Part shown: positions 50,906 through 59,901 of the stretch, in pieces
Numbering within the stretch: position 1 is the stretch's first letter
How the letters are laid out: the number at the start of each line of letters is the position of its first letter
Source of the DNA: Thalassobius sp965218685
GTDB lineage: Bacteria; Pseudomonadota; Alphaproteobacteria; Rhodobacterales; Rhodobacteraceae
DNA length: 64,000 nt
Reading direction: 5' to 3'
NCBI RefSeq assembly: GCF_965218685.1
Contig: NZ_OZ244657.1
Location: 1,116,001 to 1,180,000 of the forward strand
The notes under the pieces: generated by a model
What the model saw: the letters and a program-made list of their open reading frames with translations, nothing else
Told to the model about the DNA's origin: nothing
Databases searched by the model: none
Position numbers and translations under genes: made by a program

Positions 50906-51667
50906 ATGAGCCCCGAAATCCTAAGCCCCCAGATCATTCTGATCGTCTCGGTCGGGTTTTTGCTGGGGGGAATCCTGAAAGGTGCCACCGGATTCGGAGC
51001 GCCAATGATTGCGGTTCCCTTGCTGGCGGCGGCGGTGGACGTGCGCTTTGCCGTGGTGGTGTTTTCGCTACCCAATCTGGTGCCGAACCTTTGGCAGACC
51101 TGGGCCTTTCGCAAGACGGCATTGCCGCGGCCGTTCCTGCTGCGTTTTGTCGGGGCGGGGATGGTCGGCAGCGTGGTCGGGACTATTGTCCTCAGCGTGG
51201 CGCGGACGGATATCCTGATGCTGGGCGTTGCGGTGGTCGTGCTCTTGTACATCGGCTTGCGTCTTTCGCGGCCGCACTGGCAGCTGGCCTACGATCCGGC
51301 CTGCCGCTGGGCTTGGTTGCCAGGGCTTCTGGCGGGCATTTCGCAAACGGCGGCGGGGCTGTCTGCTCCGATCTCGATCACTTTCCTGAACGCCATGAAA
51401 CTGGACAGGCTGACTTTCATGCCCACGATCTCGTGCTTTTTTGCGGGGCTGGGCGTGGTGCAGATCCCGATGCTGGTGGGGATGGGATTTCTGGACGGCC
51501 CCAAGGCGCTTTTGTCCGCGGGGGCGCTGCTGCCACTGGTGGCCGGCATGCCCATCGGTGCATGGCTGGGGCGACGGATTTCCCCCAAGGTCTTCGACAG
51601 GATAATCCTGTGTGTGCTGACCCTTCTGGCGCTACGCCTGATCTGGCGGGCGATCACCGGAAGCTAG
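50906..51667 (+). CDS. TSUP (TauE/SafE)-family sulfite/organosulfur anion exporter
   Basis: 253 residues, about eight hydrophobic segments. Repeated TSUP motif: FLLGGILKGATGFGAPMIAV near residue 14 and PGLLAGISQTAAGLSAPISI near 135, the two pseudo-symmetric halves. The family exports sulfite, sulfoacetate or other small anions released by sulfonate degradation. It follows the SDR by 15 bases and may be the last gene of that operon; if so, the substrate might be a sulfonate, which would fit marine compounds (weak inference). Confidence 0.88.
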   Translation: MSPEILSPQIILIVSVGFLLGGILKGATGFGAPMIAVPLLAAAVDVRFAVVVFSLPNLVPNLWQTWAFRKTALPRPFLLRFVGAGMVGSVVGTIVLSVARTDILMLGVAVVVLLYIGLRLSRPHWQLAYDPACRWAWLPGLLAGISQTAAGLSAPISITFLNAMKLDRLTFMPTISCFFAGLGVVQIPMLVGMGFLDGPKALLSAGALLPLVAGMPIGAWLGRRISPKVFDRIILCVLTLLALRLIWRAITGS

Positions 51668-51717
51668 GCGGCGTGCCCCTGGAAAACTACGGGTTTTTAG
51701 GTACGGGTTTGTACTGA

Positions 51718-51747
51718 TTGACAGTTCTCGGCCCCGATCTCTAGCAT
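51718..51747 (+). promoter_or_regulatory. Candidate sigma-70 promoter of the second LIV operon
   Basis: TTGACA (51718-51723), 18-base spacer, TAGCAT (51742-51747), about 45 bases upstream of the GTG start of the binding-protein gene. It lies in the 125-base gap after the TSUP gene. Confidence 0.55.
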
Positions 51748-51792
51748 TGATGCAGATGGCTGACGCATCTTTCACGATCAGGGAGGATCACC

Positions 51793-52974
51793 GTGAAACG
51801 TACTCTTTTGACAGGCTTGGTATCGGCTGTGGCACTGGCCGCGACCGGCGCTATGGCGGAAATTAAAATCGCCCATGTCTATGGCAAAACCGGCCCGTTC
51901 GAGGCCTATGCAAAACAGTCCCACGACGGGCTGATGCTGGGGCTGGAATACGCCACCGGCGGCACGATGGAGATCAACGGCGAAAAGATCGTTGTGATCG
52001 AAAAAGACACCCAGCTGAAGCCCGACAACGGCAAGGCGCTGCTGGAAGAAGCATATGGCGATGACGAGGTCGATCTGGCCGTGGGTCCCGTCAGCTCGGG
52101 TGTGGCGCTGGCCATGCTGCCCGTGGCCGAGGAATACGAAAAGATCCTGATCGTCGAGCCGGCCGTGGCCGATTCGATTACCGGATCGAACTGGAACCGC
52201 TACATTTTCCGCACCGGGCGCAACAGCTCGCAGGATGCCGTGGCGAACGCGATCGCGCTGGCCGGCCCGAATGTCAAAATCGCCACCCTGGCGCAGGACT
52301 ATGCCTTTGGTCGTGACGGCATCTCGGCGTTCCGCGAAGCCTTGGAAGGCACCGGCGCCGAGCTGGTCCACGAGGAATACGCCCCCACCGACACCACCGA
52401 TTTCACCGCTGCGGCCGAGCGTATTTTCAACGCGATGAAGGACGTCGAAGGCGATAAGAAACTGTTCCTGTACTGGGCCGGTGGCGGCAACCCCATGAGC
52501 AAGATCCAGGCGATGGATCCCAGCCGCTTTGGCATCGAGATCGCGACGGGCGGCAACATTCTGGCCGCGCTGGCAGCTTACAAGCAGTTCCCGGGCCTTG
52601 AGGGTGCTTCGTACTACTTCTATGAAAACCCGAACAACGAAGTGAACGACTGGTTGGTGAAGACCCACCAGGAGCGCTACAACTCGCCGCCGGATTTCTT
52701 CACCGCAGGTGGTATGGCCGCTGGTATGGCCGTTGTTGAAGCCATCAAAAAGGCCGGCAGCACCGACACAGAAGAGCTGATCTCTGCCATGGAAGGCATG
52801 GAATGGGATACCCCCAAGGGTAAGATGAAATTCCGCGCCGAAGACCACCAGGCGATGCAGTCCATGTATCACTTCAAGATCAAGGTCGAAGAGGGCGTGG
52901 CCTGGGCGATCCCAGAGCTGGTCCGTGAGCTGACCATCGACGATCTGCCGATCCCCGTTCGCAACGGCAAGTGA
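51793..52974 (+). CDS. LIV-type ABC transporter substrate-binding protein
   Basis: 393 residues, GTG start seven bases after GGGAGG. Signal peptide VKRTLLTGLVSAVALAATGA-type ending at AMA, then EIKIAHVYGKTGPFEAYAKQ. Family blocks: LAVGPVSSGVALAMLPVAEE near 97 and KIATLAQDYAFGRDGISAFR near 163. Ligand type is uncertain: such proteins bind branched-chain amino acids, amides or aromatic acids. The gene is intact, in contrast with the paralogue at 27242. A stem-loop follows before the ATPase genes. Confidence 0.92.
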   Translation: MKRTLLTGLVSAVALAATGAMAEIKIAHVYGKTGPFEAYAKQSHDGLMLGLEYATGGTMEINGEKIVVIEKDTQLKPDNGKALLEEAYGDDEVDLAVGPVSSGVALAMLPVAEEYEKILIVEPAVADSITGSNWNRYIFRTGRNSSQDAVANAIALAGPNVKIATLAQDYAFGRDGISAFREALEGTGAELVHEEYAPTDTTDFTAAAERIFNAMKDVEGDKKLFLYWAGGGNPMSKIQAMDPSRFGIEIATGGNILAALAAYKQFPGLEGASYYFYENPNNEVNDWLVKTHQERYNSPPDFFTAGGMAAGMAVVEAIKKAGSTDTEELISAMEGMEWDTPKGKMKFRAEDHQAMQSMYHFKIKVEEGVAWAIPELVRELTIDDLPIPVRNGK

Positions 52975-52993
52975 TCTGAACTCCAAGACTGAT

Positions 52994-53018
52994 CGGGGGC
53001 AACATCGGATTGCCCCCG
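52994..53018 (+). promoter_or_regulatory. Intercistronic hairpin after the second LIV binding protein
   Basis: CGGGGGCAA pairs with TTGCCCCCG, nine perfect base pairs, around CATCGGA. No T-run follows. It lies between the binding-protein gene and livG, in the same position as the hairpins after the two other binding-protein genes of the window. Confidence 0.65.
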
Positions 53019-53063
53019 GTACCATTTCCCCGATGTGGGACCTTTCTCTGACAGGATAAGACG

Positions 53064-53828
53064 ATGAGCAGGGTAATTCTGCAAACCCACGACCTGACGG
53101 TTCGTTTCGGCGGACATGTGGCCGTGGACCACGTAAGCTGCGCCTTCAAAACCGGAGAGCTGACAGCGATTGTCGGCCCCAATGGCGCAGGCAAGACCAC
53201 CTATTTCAACCTGATTTCGGGCCAGATCCCTGCCTCGGAAGGCACGGTCATCCTGAATGATCGCGACATCACCCGTAATTCCGTTTCGCAGCGGTGCGAT
53301 CTGGGGATCGGGCGGGCGTTTCAGCTGACCAACCTGTTTCCCAACCTGAACGTACTGGAAAACGTGCGCCTGGTGATTCAGTCCAAGGCCAAGCTTGGGT
53401 TCAACATGTTCTCGACGGCCTCTAGCCACACCGAGGTGACGGATCGCGCATTGGCTGTGCTGGAGAAGGTGAAGCTTTTTGATCTGCGCTTTCAACTGGT
53501 CTCGGAGCTGAGCCACGGCAACCAGCGCAAGCTGGAGGTCGCGATGCTGATAGCACTGGATCCCGCAGTTTACATGTTCGACGAGCCCACCGCCGGCATG
53601 AGCGTCGACGAGGCGCCCGTCGTGCTGGATCTGATCGCCGAGCTGAAGGCCGAAAAAGACCGCACAATCCTGCTGGTCGAACACAAGATGGACGTGATCC
53701 GCACGCTGGCGGACCGGATTATCGTGCTGCACAACGGCGCGCTTGCCGCGGATGGCGACCCGGCCGAGGTGATGGCAAGCGACGTCGTACAAGAGGCGTA
53801 CATGGGCAAGGAGCTGGAAGATGTCTGA
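53064..53828 (+). CDS. LIV-type ABC transporter ATP-binding protein, LivG family
   Basis: 254 residues. Walker A GPNGAGKTTYF near residue 38, Q-loop in FQLTNLFPNLN near 88, signature LSHGNQRKLEVAM near 148, Walker B VYMFDEPTAGMS near 165 and LLVEHKMDVI near 198: all canonical. Its end overlaps livF by 8 bases. ATPase half of the second LIV transporter; unlike the first system, its signature keeps the Ser and Gly. Confidence 0.94.
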   Translation: MSRVILQTHDLTVRFGGHVAVDHVSCAFKTGELTAIVGPNGAGKTTYFNLISGQIPASEGTVILNDRDITRNSVSQRCDLGIGRAFQLTNLFPNLNVLENVRLVIQSKAKLGFNMFSTASSHTEVTDRALAVLEKVKLFDLRFQLVSELSHGNQRKLEVAMLIALDPAVYMFDEPTAGMSVDEAPVVLDLIAELKAEKDRTILLVEHKMDVIRTLADRIIVLHNGALAADGDPAEVMASDVVQEAYMGKELEDV

Positions 53829-54546
53829 CCCCATCCTCAAACTTGAAAACGTCTATACCGACATCGCGCAATATCACATCCTGCAGGGCGTCGACCTTGA
53901 GGTCCCGCGCGGACAGGTGACCATGCTGCTGGGCCGCAACGGGGTGGGAAAAACCACCACCTTGCGCACCATCATGGGGCACTGGCGGGCCAAATCGGGC
54001 CGGGTGCTGCTGGACGGGCAGGACATAGCCGCGATACCGACCCCTTCGATTTCCAGAAAAGGTGTGGGATTTGTGCCTGAAAACATGGGGATTTTCAGCG
54101 ATCTGTCGGTCGAGGAAAACATGGTCCTGGCGGCATCGTCTGGGCCGATTGACCCGGACCGGCTGGAATGGGTCTTTACCGCCTTTCCGCCGCTGAAAAC
54201 CTTCTGGAAGGGACATGCTGGCAACCTGTCTGGCGGGCAGAAACAGATGCTGTCCATCGCCCGTGCGATGGTCGAAGAACGCAAACTCTATCTGATCGAC
54301 GAGCCGACCAAGGGCCTTGCGCCCGCGATTATCTCGACCATGGCGCGGGCGCTGCGCGAGTTGAAAGAGCAAGGCGCCTCGATCCTGCTGGTGGAACAGA
54401 ACTTCAGCGTCGCCAAGGCGCTGGGCGACAATTGCGTGGTGATGGATGACGGCCGGGTGATCTGGAACGGCGCCATGGCTGAACTGGCCAATGATAGTGC
54501 CCTGCAAGAAAGGCTGATGGGTCTGAGCATGGAGGTGCACCAATGA
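53821..54546 (+). CDS. LIV-type ABC transporter ATP-binding protein, LivF family
   Basis: 241 residues. Walker A LLGRNGVGKTTTLRTIMG near 36, PENMGIFSDLSVEENM near 88, signature LSGGQKQMLSIARAM near 136, Walker B LYLIDEPTKGLAP near 154 and LLVEQNFSVA near 184. Canonical throughout. It lies 26 bases upstream of the livH gene. Confidence 0.94.
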   Translation: MSDPILKLENVYTDIAQYHILQGVDLEVPRGQVTMLLGRNGVGKTTTLRTIMGHWRAKSGRVLLDGQDIAAIPTPSISRKGVGFVPENMGIFSDLSVEENMVLAASSGPIDPDRLEWVFTAFPPLKTFWKGHAGNLSGGQKQMLSIARAMVEERKLYLIDEPTKGLAPAIISTMARALRELKEQGASILLVEQNFSVAKALGDNCVVMDDGRVIWNGAMAELANDSALQERLMGLSMEVHQ

Positions 54547-54571
54547 CCTGTGCGAATAAAGGAGCCGACCA

Positions 54572-55615
54572 ATGAGCGTCGCACCTGAACATAAACCCAC
54601 AATGGCCGCAGCCAGCCTGTCTGACAGGATCGGCCCTCATATGCCGATGATGCTGGTGCCGCTTGTGATGATCGGAGGCTTCCTGGCCATCTCTCTGACT
54701 GGCGGCGCGACTTCCAGTTGGTTGACCCTGACGGTTAGCGGTCTGGCGATGGGGATGATGATCTTTATCATGGCCAGCGGCATGACGCTGGTGTTTGGCC
54801 TGATGGACGTGATCAACTTTGGCCACGGGGTGTTCATCTCGGTCGGGGCGTTCGTGGGAATCTCGATCCTGTTGGCACTGGGCGGCATGACCGAGGCGCC
54901 AAGCCTGATGATGAACCTTCTGGCAATCCTGCTGGCGATTGTGGCCGCAGCCATTGCCACCGGCGCATTGGGCTGGGCGTTCGAGAGGGTGATCGTGAAA
55001 CCGGTCTATGGCTTTCACCTTAAACAGATTCTGGTGACCATGGGCGGGCTGATCGTTGTCGAACAGCTGATCATCGTGCTTTGGGGCCCGGAAGAGATTT
55101 TTATCCTGCGCCCGCAGGCGCTGCAGGGGGCGGTGACCTTTTTTGGCGCTGCGCTGGAAAAATATCGGCTGGTGGCCGTGGGTGTCGGCATCGTGCTGTT
55201 CCTTGGAATGCGCTATGTACTGCGCTCGACCAAGATCGGCCTGATCGTCCGCGCGGGCGTTGAGAATGGCGAAATGGTCGAGGCCCTGGGCTATCGCCTG
55301 CGCCTGGTCTTTGTCGGCGTGTTCATCGCAGGGTCGGCCCTGGCTGGTCTGGGCGGTGTTATGTGGGGGCTCTACCAAGAGGTCATCACAGCACATATGG
55401 GCCAGCAGATGATGATCCTGATCTTCATCGTGGTGATCATCGGTGGGCTTGGCAGCGTCGAGGGCTGCTTTATCGGCGCCCTGCTGGTCGGTCTTTTGCA
55501 GAACTACATCGCGTTCCTCGAACCCAAGGCTGCGCTGATTTCCAATATTGCCCTGATGGTGGCCATCCTGATGTGGCGTCCCCAAGGCATGATCCCGGTT
55601 GTGAAGGCGAAATAA
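54572..55615 (+). CDS. LIV-type ABC transporter permease, LivH family
   Basis: 347 residues with eight or nine hydrophobic segments. After an extra N-terminal helix (LVPLVMIGGFLAISLTGG) comes MIFIMASGMTLVFGLMDVIN then FGHGVFISVGAFVG, the LivH core, and IIGGLGSVEGCFIGALLVGL near 290. The gene is spaced one base from livM. AGGAG at 54562 precedes the ATG. It forms the inner-membrane path of the second LIV system. Confidence 0.93.
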   Translation: MSVAPEHKPTMAAASLSDRIGPHMPMMLVPLVMIGGFLAISLTGGATSSWLTLTVSGLAMGMMIFIMASGMTLVFGLMDVINFGHGVFISVGAFVGISILLALGGMTEAPSLMMNLLAILLAIVAAAIATGALGWAFERVIVKPVYGFHLKQILVTMGGLIVVEQLIIVLWGPEEIFILRPQALQGAVTFFGAALEKYRLVAVGVGIVLFLGMRYVLRSTKIGLIVRAGVENGEMVEALGYRLRLVFVGVFIAGSALAGLGGVMWGLYQEVITAHMGQQMMILIFIVVIIGGLGSVEGCFIGALLVGLLQNYIAFLEPKAALISNIALMVAILMWRPQGMIPVVKAK

Positions 55616-55616
55616 G

Positions 55617-56690
55617 ATGATTGCTAAGCTTCTTTCGGGCGACATGCCCCGCAGTACCGTTCTGGCCGTGATCCTGGGCCTGATCCTGTTTGTCCTGGCC
55701 TTCGCGCCCTTCATCTTTCCGGGTGTGCGCTCGGTCGATACGGCGGCGCGGATCTGTGTGTTCATCCTGCTGGTGGCCTCGTATGACCTGATGCTGGGCT
55801 ACGGGGGCATTGTCAGTTTTGCCCATACCATGTTCTTCGGTATGGGGGCCTATGGCGTTGCACTGGCCTGTACCCACATGGACCGGGGCTTTGGTGCGTT
55901 GGTTGTCGGCGCGGGTTCGGGCGCGATTCTGGCTGCATTCGTGGCCTTCCTGATCGGCCTTTTCAGCCTGCGAGTCCGCGCGATCTTTTTCGCGATGATC
56001 ACGCTGGCTGTCGCAGCGGCAGTGGCGGTTCTGGTTAGCCAGCTATCCAACCTGACGGGCGGCGAGGACGGTCTGACCTATAAGATCCCTCGCGAGCTGA
56101 CCCCGGCCTTCCGCTTTGGCAAGGAAGCCTTCGGCGGAGAGATCCTGGGCGTTAAAACGAACGGCAAGCTGTTGAACTACTATGTGGTCTTCATCTGCTC
56201 GTTCCTGTTGTTCCTGCTGCTGCTGCGTATCGTGAATTCGCCATTTGGCCGGGTGCTGCTGTCGATCCGCGAGAACGACTTCCGCGCCGAGGCGATCGGT
56301 TATCGTGTGGTCTACTATCGCACCGCAGTGACCTGCATCTCGGCGGCCGTTGCCGCTCTGGCTGGGGCGTTGTACGCGATCTGGCTGCGCTATGTGGGGC
56401 CGGACACCGTTCTAAGCTTCGAGATCATGGTGGACATCCTGCTGATGGTGGTGATCGGCGGCATGGCAACCATGTATGGCGCAGTGATTGGCGCGGTGCT
56501 CTTCGTGGTGGCGCAGAACTATCTGCAGGACCTGATGGGCTCGGTCGCCGCTGCCTCCGAGGGGATGCCCCTATTGCCCGATTTGCTGAACCCTGATCGC
56601 TGGTTGCTGTGGCTGGGTATTCTGTTCATCCTAAGCGTCTATTTCTTCCCGGCGGGTGTCGTTGGCCGACTGCGGATGAGCGGAAAGTAA
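55617..56690 (+). CDS. LIV-type ABC transporter permease, LivM family
   Basis: 357 residues. Core block ICVFILLVASYDLMLGYGGI then VSFAHTMFFGMGAYG near 45, FLIGLFSLRVRAIFFAMITL near 115, AIGYRVVYYRTAVTCISAAV near 226 and VVIGGMATMYGAVIGAVLFV near 280. Usual size for the family. It is the last gene of the operon (binding protein, G, F, H, M), followed by a terminator-like hairpin. Confidence 0.93.
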   Translation: MIAKLLSGDMPRSTVLAVILGLILFVLAFAPFIFPGVRSVDTAARICVFILLVASYDLMLGYGGIVSFAHTMFFGMGAYGVALACTHMDRGFGALVVGAGSGAILAAFVAFLIGLFSLRVRAIFFAMITLAVAAAVAVLVSQLSNLTGGEDGLTYKIPRELTPAFRFGKEAFGGEILGVKTNGKLLNYYVVFICSFLLFLLLLRIVNSPFGRVLLSIRENDFRAEAIGYRVVYYRTAVTCISAAVAALAGALYAIWLRYVGPDTVLSFEIMVDILLMVVIGGMATMYGAVIGAVLFVVAQNYLQDLMGSVAAASEGMPLLPDLLNPDRWLLWLGILFILSVYFFPAGVVGRLRMSGK

Positions 56691-56714
56691 GGACCTAAGC
56701 GAAACAGCAAGCCC

Positions 56715-56748
56715 AGGGGCGCGATCCGATAAAGGGTTGCGCCCCTTT
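56715..56748 (+). terminator. Terminator-like hairpin after the second LIV operon
   Basis: AGGGGCGCGA (56715-56724) pairs with TTGCGCCCCT (56737-56746, one G-T wobble) around a 12-base loop, then TT GG TGTTTC. The T-run is short, so termination may be partial before the MFS gene. Confidence 0.65.
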
Positions 56749-56791
56749 GGTGTTTCGGGGAAAGCTGAATTTCTTGTGGGAGGAGCAGGAC

Positions 56792-57970
56792 ATGAACGCA
56801 GGGATATTGCTGCTGTGCGCGGCCTATGTGCTGAGTCAATTTTACAGGTCGTTCCTTGCGGTGCTGACCGTGGCGCTGGAAACGGATGTCGGCACAACGC
56901 CCGAAGACTTGGCCAATGCCTCGGGGTTGTGGTTCCTGGCTTTCGCGCTGATGCAAATCCCGGTTGGATGGGCACTGGACAAGGTCGGGCCGCGCCTGAC
57001 CTCTGGGGTGTTGCTGCTGATCGGCGGCGCGGGCGGCGCTGCGCTGTTCGGCCTGGCCGGCAACCCCACGCATATTTCCCTGGCGATGGCTTTGATCGGC
57101 GTGGGCTGTTCGCCCGTTCTGATGGCCAGCTACTACATCTTTGCGCGCGTCTATCCTGCGCGGGTCTTTGCCACGCTGGCGGCGGTTCTTCTGGGCGTGG
57201 GCAGTCTGGGCAACCTGTTGGGGGCCCTGCCGATGGCAATCGCCGCCGAGGCGTTTGGCTGGCGGCAGACCTTGCTGGGCCTTGCTGTGGTCAGTGGGAT
57301 CGTGGCGCTGGGTCTGATCTGGGCCGTACGCGACCCCGAGAAAGTGGCGCATGAAGAAAAAGGCAGCCTGCTGGACCTGTTGAAGATGCCTGCGCTGTGG
57401 CTGATTTTCCCACTGATGTTCGTGCAATACGCCCCAGCGGGCGGGCTGCGAGGGCTGTGGATTGGGCCATATCTGACGGATGTGTTCGGCTATGATGCGA
57501 CGGCGGTGGGTAATGTGACCTTGCTGATGGGCGTCGCGATGATCCTTGGAACGTTTGCCTATGGCCCGTTGGATCGCCTGCTTGGGACGCGCAAATGGGT
57601 GGTTTTGGGCGGCAACGCCATGGCCGCTGTTGCGCTGGCGGTGCTGTGGCTGGTGCCCGCGCAAACCCCGTGGTTGCCGATCGCGATGTTTGCAGCTGTC
57701 GGGTTTCTCGGCGCCAGCTTTCCTTTGATGATGGCCCACGGGCGCAGTTTCTTCCCGCCGCATCTGATGGGGCGCGGGGTGACGCTGATGAATTTGTTTG
57801 CAATCGGCGGCGTTGGCGTCTTCCAGGTGATCACCGGCCGGGTGCACCGCAGCGTGGCCGAGGCAGGTGGACCAGCGGTTGCGCCTTATGACGCCTTGTT
57901 CGCTGTGTTCTGTCTAAGCCTTGTTGCCGGGCTGGTGTTGTATCTTTTCTGCCAGGATCGGACGGACTAG
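56792..57970 (+). CDS. MFS transporter
   Basis: 392 residues and about twelve hydrophobic segments. The ATG at 56792 stands behind GGGAGGAGCA and gives the expected N-terminus MNAGILLLCAAYVLSQFYRS; a start at 56747 adds polar residues. The MFS loop 2-3 motif is seen as GWALDKVGPRLTSG near residue 64, and its second copy as GPLDRLLGTRKWVVLG near 255. Substrate not inferable; similarity is to the nitrate/nitrite- and oxalate/formate-like small-solute group in general shape only. Monocistronic, between the LIV operon and asd. Confidence 0.85.
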   Translation: MNAGILLLCAAYVLSQFYRSFLAVLTVALETDVGTTPEDLANASGLWFLAFALMQIPVGWALDKVGPRLTSGVLLLIGGAGGAALFGLAGNPTHISLAMALIGVGCSPVLMASYYIFARVYPARVFATLAAVLLGVGSLGNLLGALPMAIAAEAFGWRQTLLGLAVVSGIVALGLIWAVRDPEKVAHEEKGSLLDLLKMPALWLIFPLMFVQYAPAGGLRGLWIGPYLTDVFGYDATAVGNVTLLMGVAMILGTFAYGPLDRLLGTRKWVVLGGNAMAAVALAVLWLVPAQTPWLPIAMFAAVGFLGASFPLMMAHGRSFFPPHLMGRGVTLMNLFAIGGVGVFQVITGRVHRSVAEAGGPAVAPYDALFAVFCLSLVAGLVLYLFCQDRTD

Positions 57971-58039
57971 ACGAAACCTCTTTAAACTAAGCAAGTCCTG
58001 CGGTATGGAGCCTCGTCCTAAACAAAGGAGTCGCTCGAA

Positions 58040-59062
58040 ATGGGCTATAATATTGTCGTCGTCGGCGCCACGGGGAACGTGGGCCGTGAAATGCTGAACA
58101 TCCTGGCGGAGCGTCAGTTCCCCGTGGAGAAGATTGCCGTTCTGGCCAGCCGTAAATCGCTGGGTACCGAGGTGAGCTTTGGCGACAAGACCCTGACTAC
58201 CCAAGATTTGGACACTTTCGACTTCACCGGCTGGGACATGGCGCTGTTCGCCGTGGGCTCGACCGCGACCAAGGAATACGCGCCCAAAGCGGCCGCGGCT
58301 GGTTGCGTGGTGATCGATAACTCGTCGCTGTACCGCTATGATCCGGACATCCCGCTGATCGTGCCCGAGGTGAACCCCCAGGCCGTGCACGGCTATGCGA
58401 AAAAGAACATCATCGCGAACCCCAACTGCTCGACCGCGCAGATGGTTGTGGCGCTGAAGCCCCTGCATGACCGCGCGAAAATCAAGCGCGTCGTCGTGTC
58501 GACCTACCAGTCGGTTTCGGGCTCGGGCAAGGACGCGATTGATGAGCTGTGGAACCAGACCAAGGGCATGTATGTCCCCGGTCAAGAGGTCGAACCCAAG
58601 GTCTACCCCAAGCAGATCGCCTTCAACGTGATCCCGCATATCGACGTGTTCCTGGACGATGGCTCGACCAAGGAAGAGTGGAAAATGGTCGCCGAGACCA
58701 AGAAAATCGTGGATCCCTCGATCAAGGTTACTGCGACCTGTGTGCGTGTGCCTGTGTTCGTCGGCCACTCGGAATCGGTGAACATCGAAACCGAGGATTT
58801 CCTGGACGAGGATGAAGCCCGCGATATCCTGCGCGAGGCCCCCGGCATCATGGTGATCGACAAGCGTGAAGACGGCGGGTACGTCACCCCCGTTGAATGC
58901 GTGGGTGATTATGCGACCTTCATCAGCCGCATCCGTCAGGATAGCACCATTGATAACGGTCTGAACTTGTGGTGCGTCAGCGACAACCTGCGCAAGGGCG
59001 CCGCGCTGAACGCCGTTCAGATCGCCGAGCTGCTGGGCCGTGAGGTTCTGAAAAAGGGCTGA
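58040..59062 (+). CDS. asd: Aspartate-semialdehyde dehydrogenase
   Basis: Reduces aspartyl phosphate to aspartate semialdehyde for lysine, methionine and threonine synthesis and for cell-wall diaminopimelate. 340 residues: NADP motif VVGATGNVGREMLNIL near residue 6, VIDNSSLYRYDPDIPLIVPE near 95, catalytic Cys in NPNCSTAQMV near 131 and the catalytic His region TCVRVPVFVGHSE near 236. AAAGGAG precedes the ATG. Single gene with its own terminator; no riboswitch-like structure is visible in the 69-base leader. Confidence 0.96.
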   Translation: MGYNIVVVGATGNVGREMLNILAERQFPVEKIAVLASRKSLGTEVSFGDKTLTTQDLDTFDFTGWDMALFAVGSTATKEYAPKAAAAGCVVIDNSSLYRYDPDIPLIVPEVNPQAVHGYAKKNIIANPNCSTAQMVVALKPLHDRAKIKRVVVSTYQSVSGSGKDAIDELWNQTKGMYVPGQEVEPKVYPKQIAFNVIPHIDVFLDDGSTKEEWKMVAETKKIVDPSIKVTATCVRVPVFVGHSESVNIETEDFLDEDEARDILREAPGIMVIDKREDGGYVTPVECVGDYATFISRIRQDSTIDNGLNLWCVSDNLRKGAALNAVQIAELLGREVLKKG

Positions 59063-59084
59063 CCTAAGCCCCCCGAAAATAACG

Positions 59085-59110
59085 AAGGGCGCCCGCTGGG
59101 CGCCCTTTTT
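59085..59110 (+). terminator. Intrinsic terminator after asd
   Basis: AAGGGCGCCC (59085-59094) pairs with GGGCGCCCTT (59098-59107) around GCT, followed by a T-rich stretch (TTTTTG). It also separates asd from the convergent carbonic anhydrase gene (stop at 59129). Confidence 0.9.
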
Positions 59111-59128
59111 GTTTGTCTCGCGCGGTTC

Positions 59129-59779
59129 TTAGACCTGTGCGAAGCGGCCCTCTTCGGCCATGTACTGTTCAACCGTGCCTTCGCCGATGTTGTGCCAAAC
59201 CGCATGCAGCGCCAGCTGGCCGCTGGCCACGGCATCCTGCACAAAGGGGAAGGTCATCAGGTTCTCGACCGAGGTCAGCGCAGCCTGTTTTTCCAGTGCG
59301 GTTTTGCGGGCATCGTCACCCTCGACGTCCTTCACCTTTTCAAATCCGGGGCGCAGAATGTCGATCCAGCGGCCCACGAACGAAGTTTTCTCCTCCAGTG
59401 CGGGGGCGTTGCCCATGCACATGTCGTGACAGCCAGCGACGCCGCCACATTGCGAGTGGGTCATCACAACCACGTGCGATACCTTCAGCACCGTCACCGC
59501 GTATTCAATCGCGGCCGAGGTCCCGTGCTGGCCGCCATCGGCCTCGAACGGGGGGACCAGGCTGGCAATGTTGCGGTGTATGAAGAATTCGCCCTGATCC
59601 GCGCCGAAAATGGCGGTGACATGCAGGCGCGAGTCGCAGCAGGAAATGACCATGGCCCGTGGGCGCTGGCCCTCGTCCGCCAGGCGTCGATACCAGTTTT
59701 TGTTTTCGGAATAGGCCGTGGCTTTCCATCCTTGGTACCGTTGAACCAGATAGGCGGGCAGGGGCTTGGCGTTGTCCAT
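59129..59779 (-). CDS. Beta-class carbonic anhydrase
   Basis: Hydrates CO2 to bicarbonate. 216 residues with the beta-class zinc set: Cys48 in SCCDSR with the Asp49/Arg51 dyad, His108 and Cys111 in THSQCGGVAGC. ADQGEFFIHRNIASLVPP near residue 60 and GTSAAIEYAVTVLKVSHVVV near 86 are conserved. Length is usual. It is convergent to asd and divergent from the next gene; acts in the cytoplasm, as no signal is present. Confidence 0.94.
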   Translation of the reverse strand: MDNAKPLPAYLVQRYQGWKATAYSENKNWYRRLADEGQRPRAMVISCCDSRLHVTAIFGADQGEFFIHRNIASLVPPFEADGGQHGTSAAIEYAVTVLKVSHVVVMTHSQCGGVAGCHDMCMGNAPALEEKTSFVGRWIDILRPGFEKVKDVEGDDARKTALEKQAALTSVENLMTFPFVQDAVASGQLALHAVWHNIGEGTVEQYMAEEGRFAQV

Positions 59780-59901
59780 GTCGTCATCCTTGCGTTTCTT
59801 AGAATCTGACCACGTTCAATAGCGACTATTTGATCTGTTTTCGACCTAAATCATGGCCGCGGCTCAATCTTTTGAGAACCCTTTTGTCCGCAAGGTCGGT
59901 C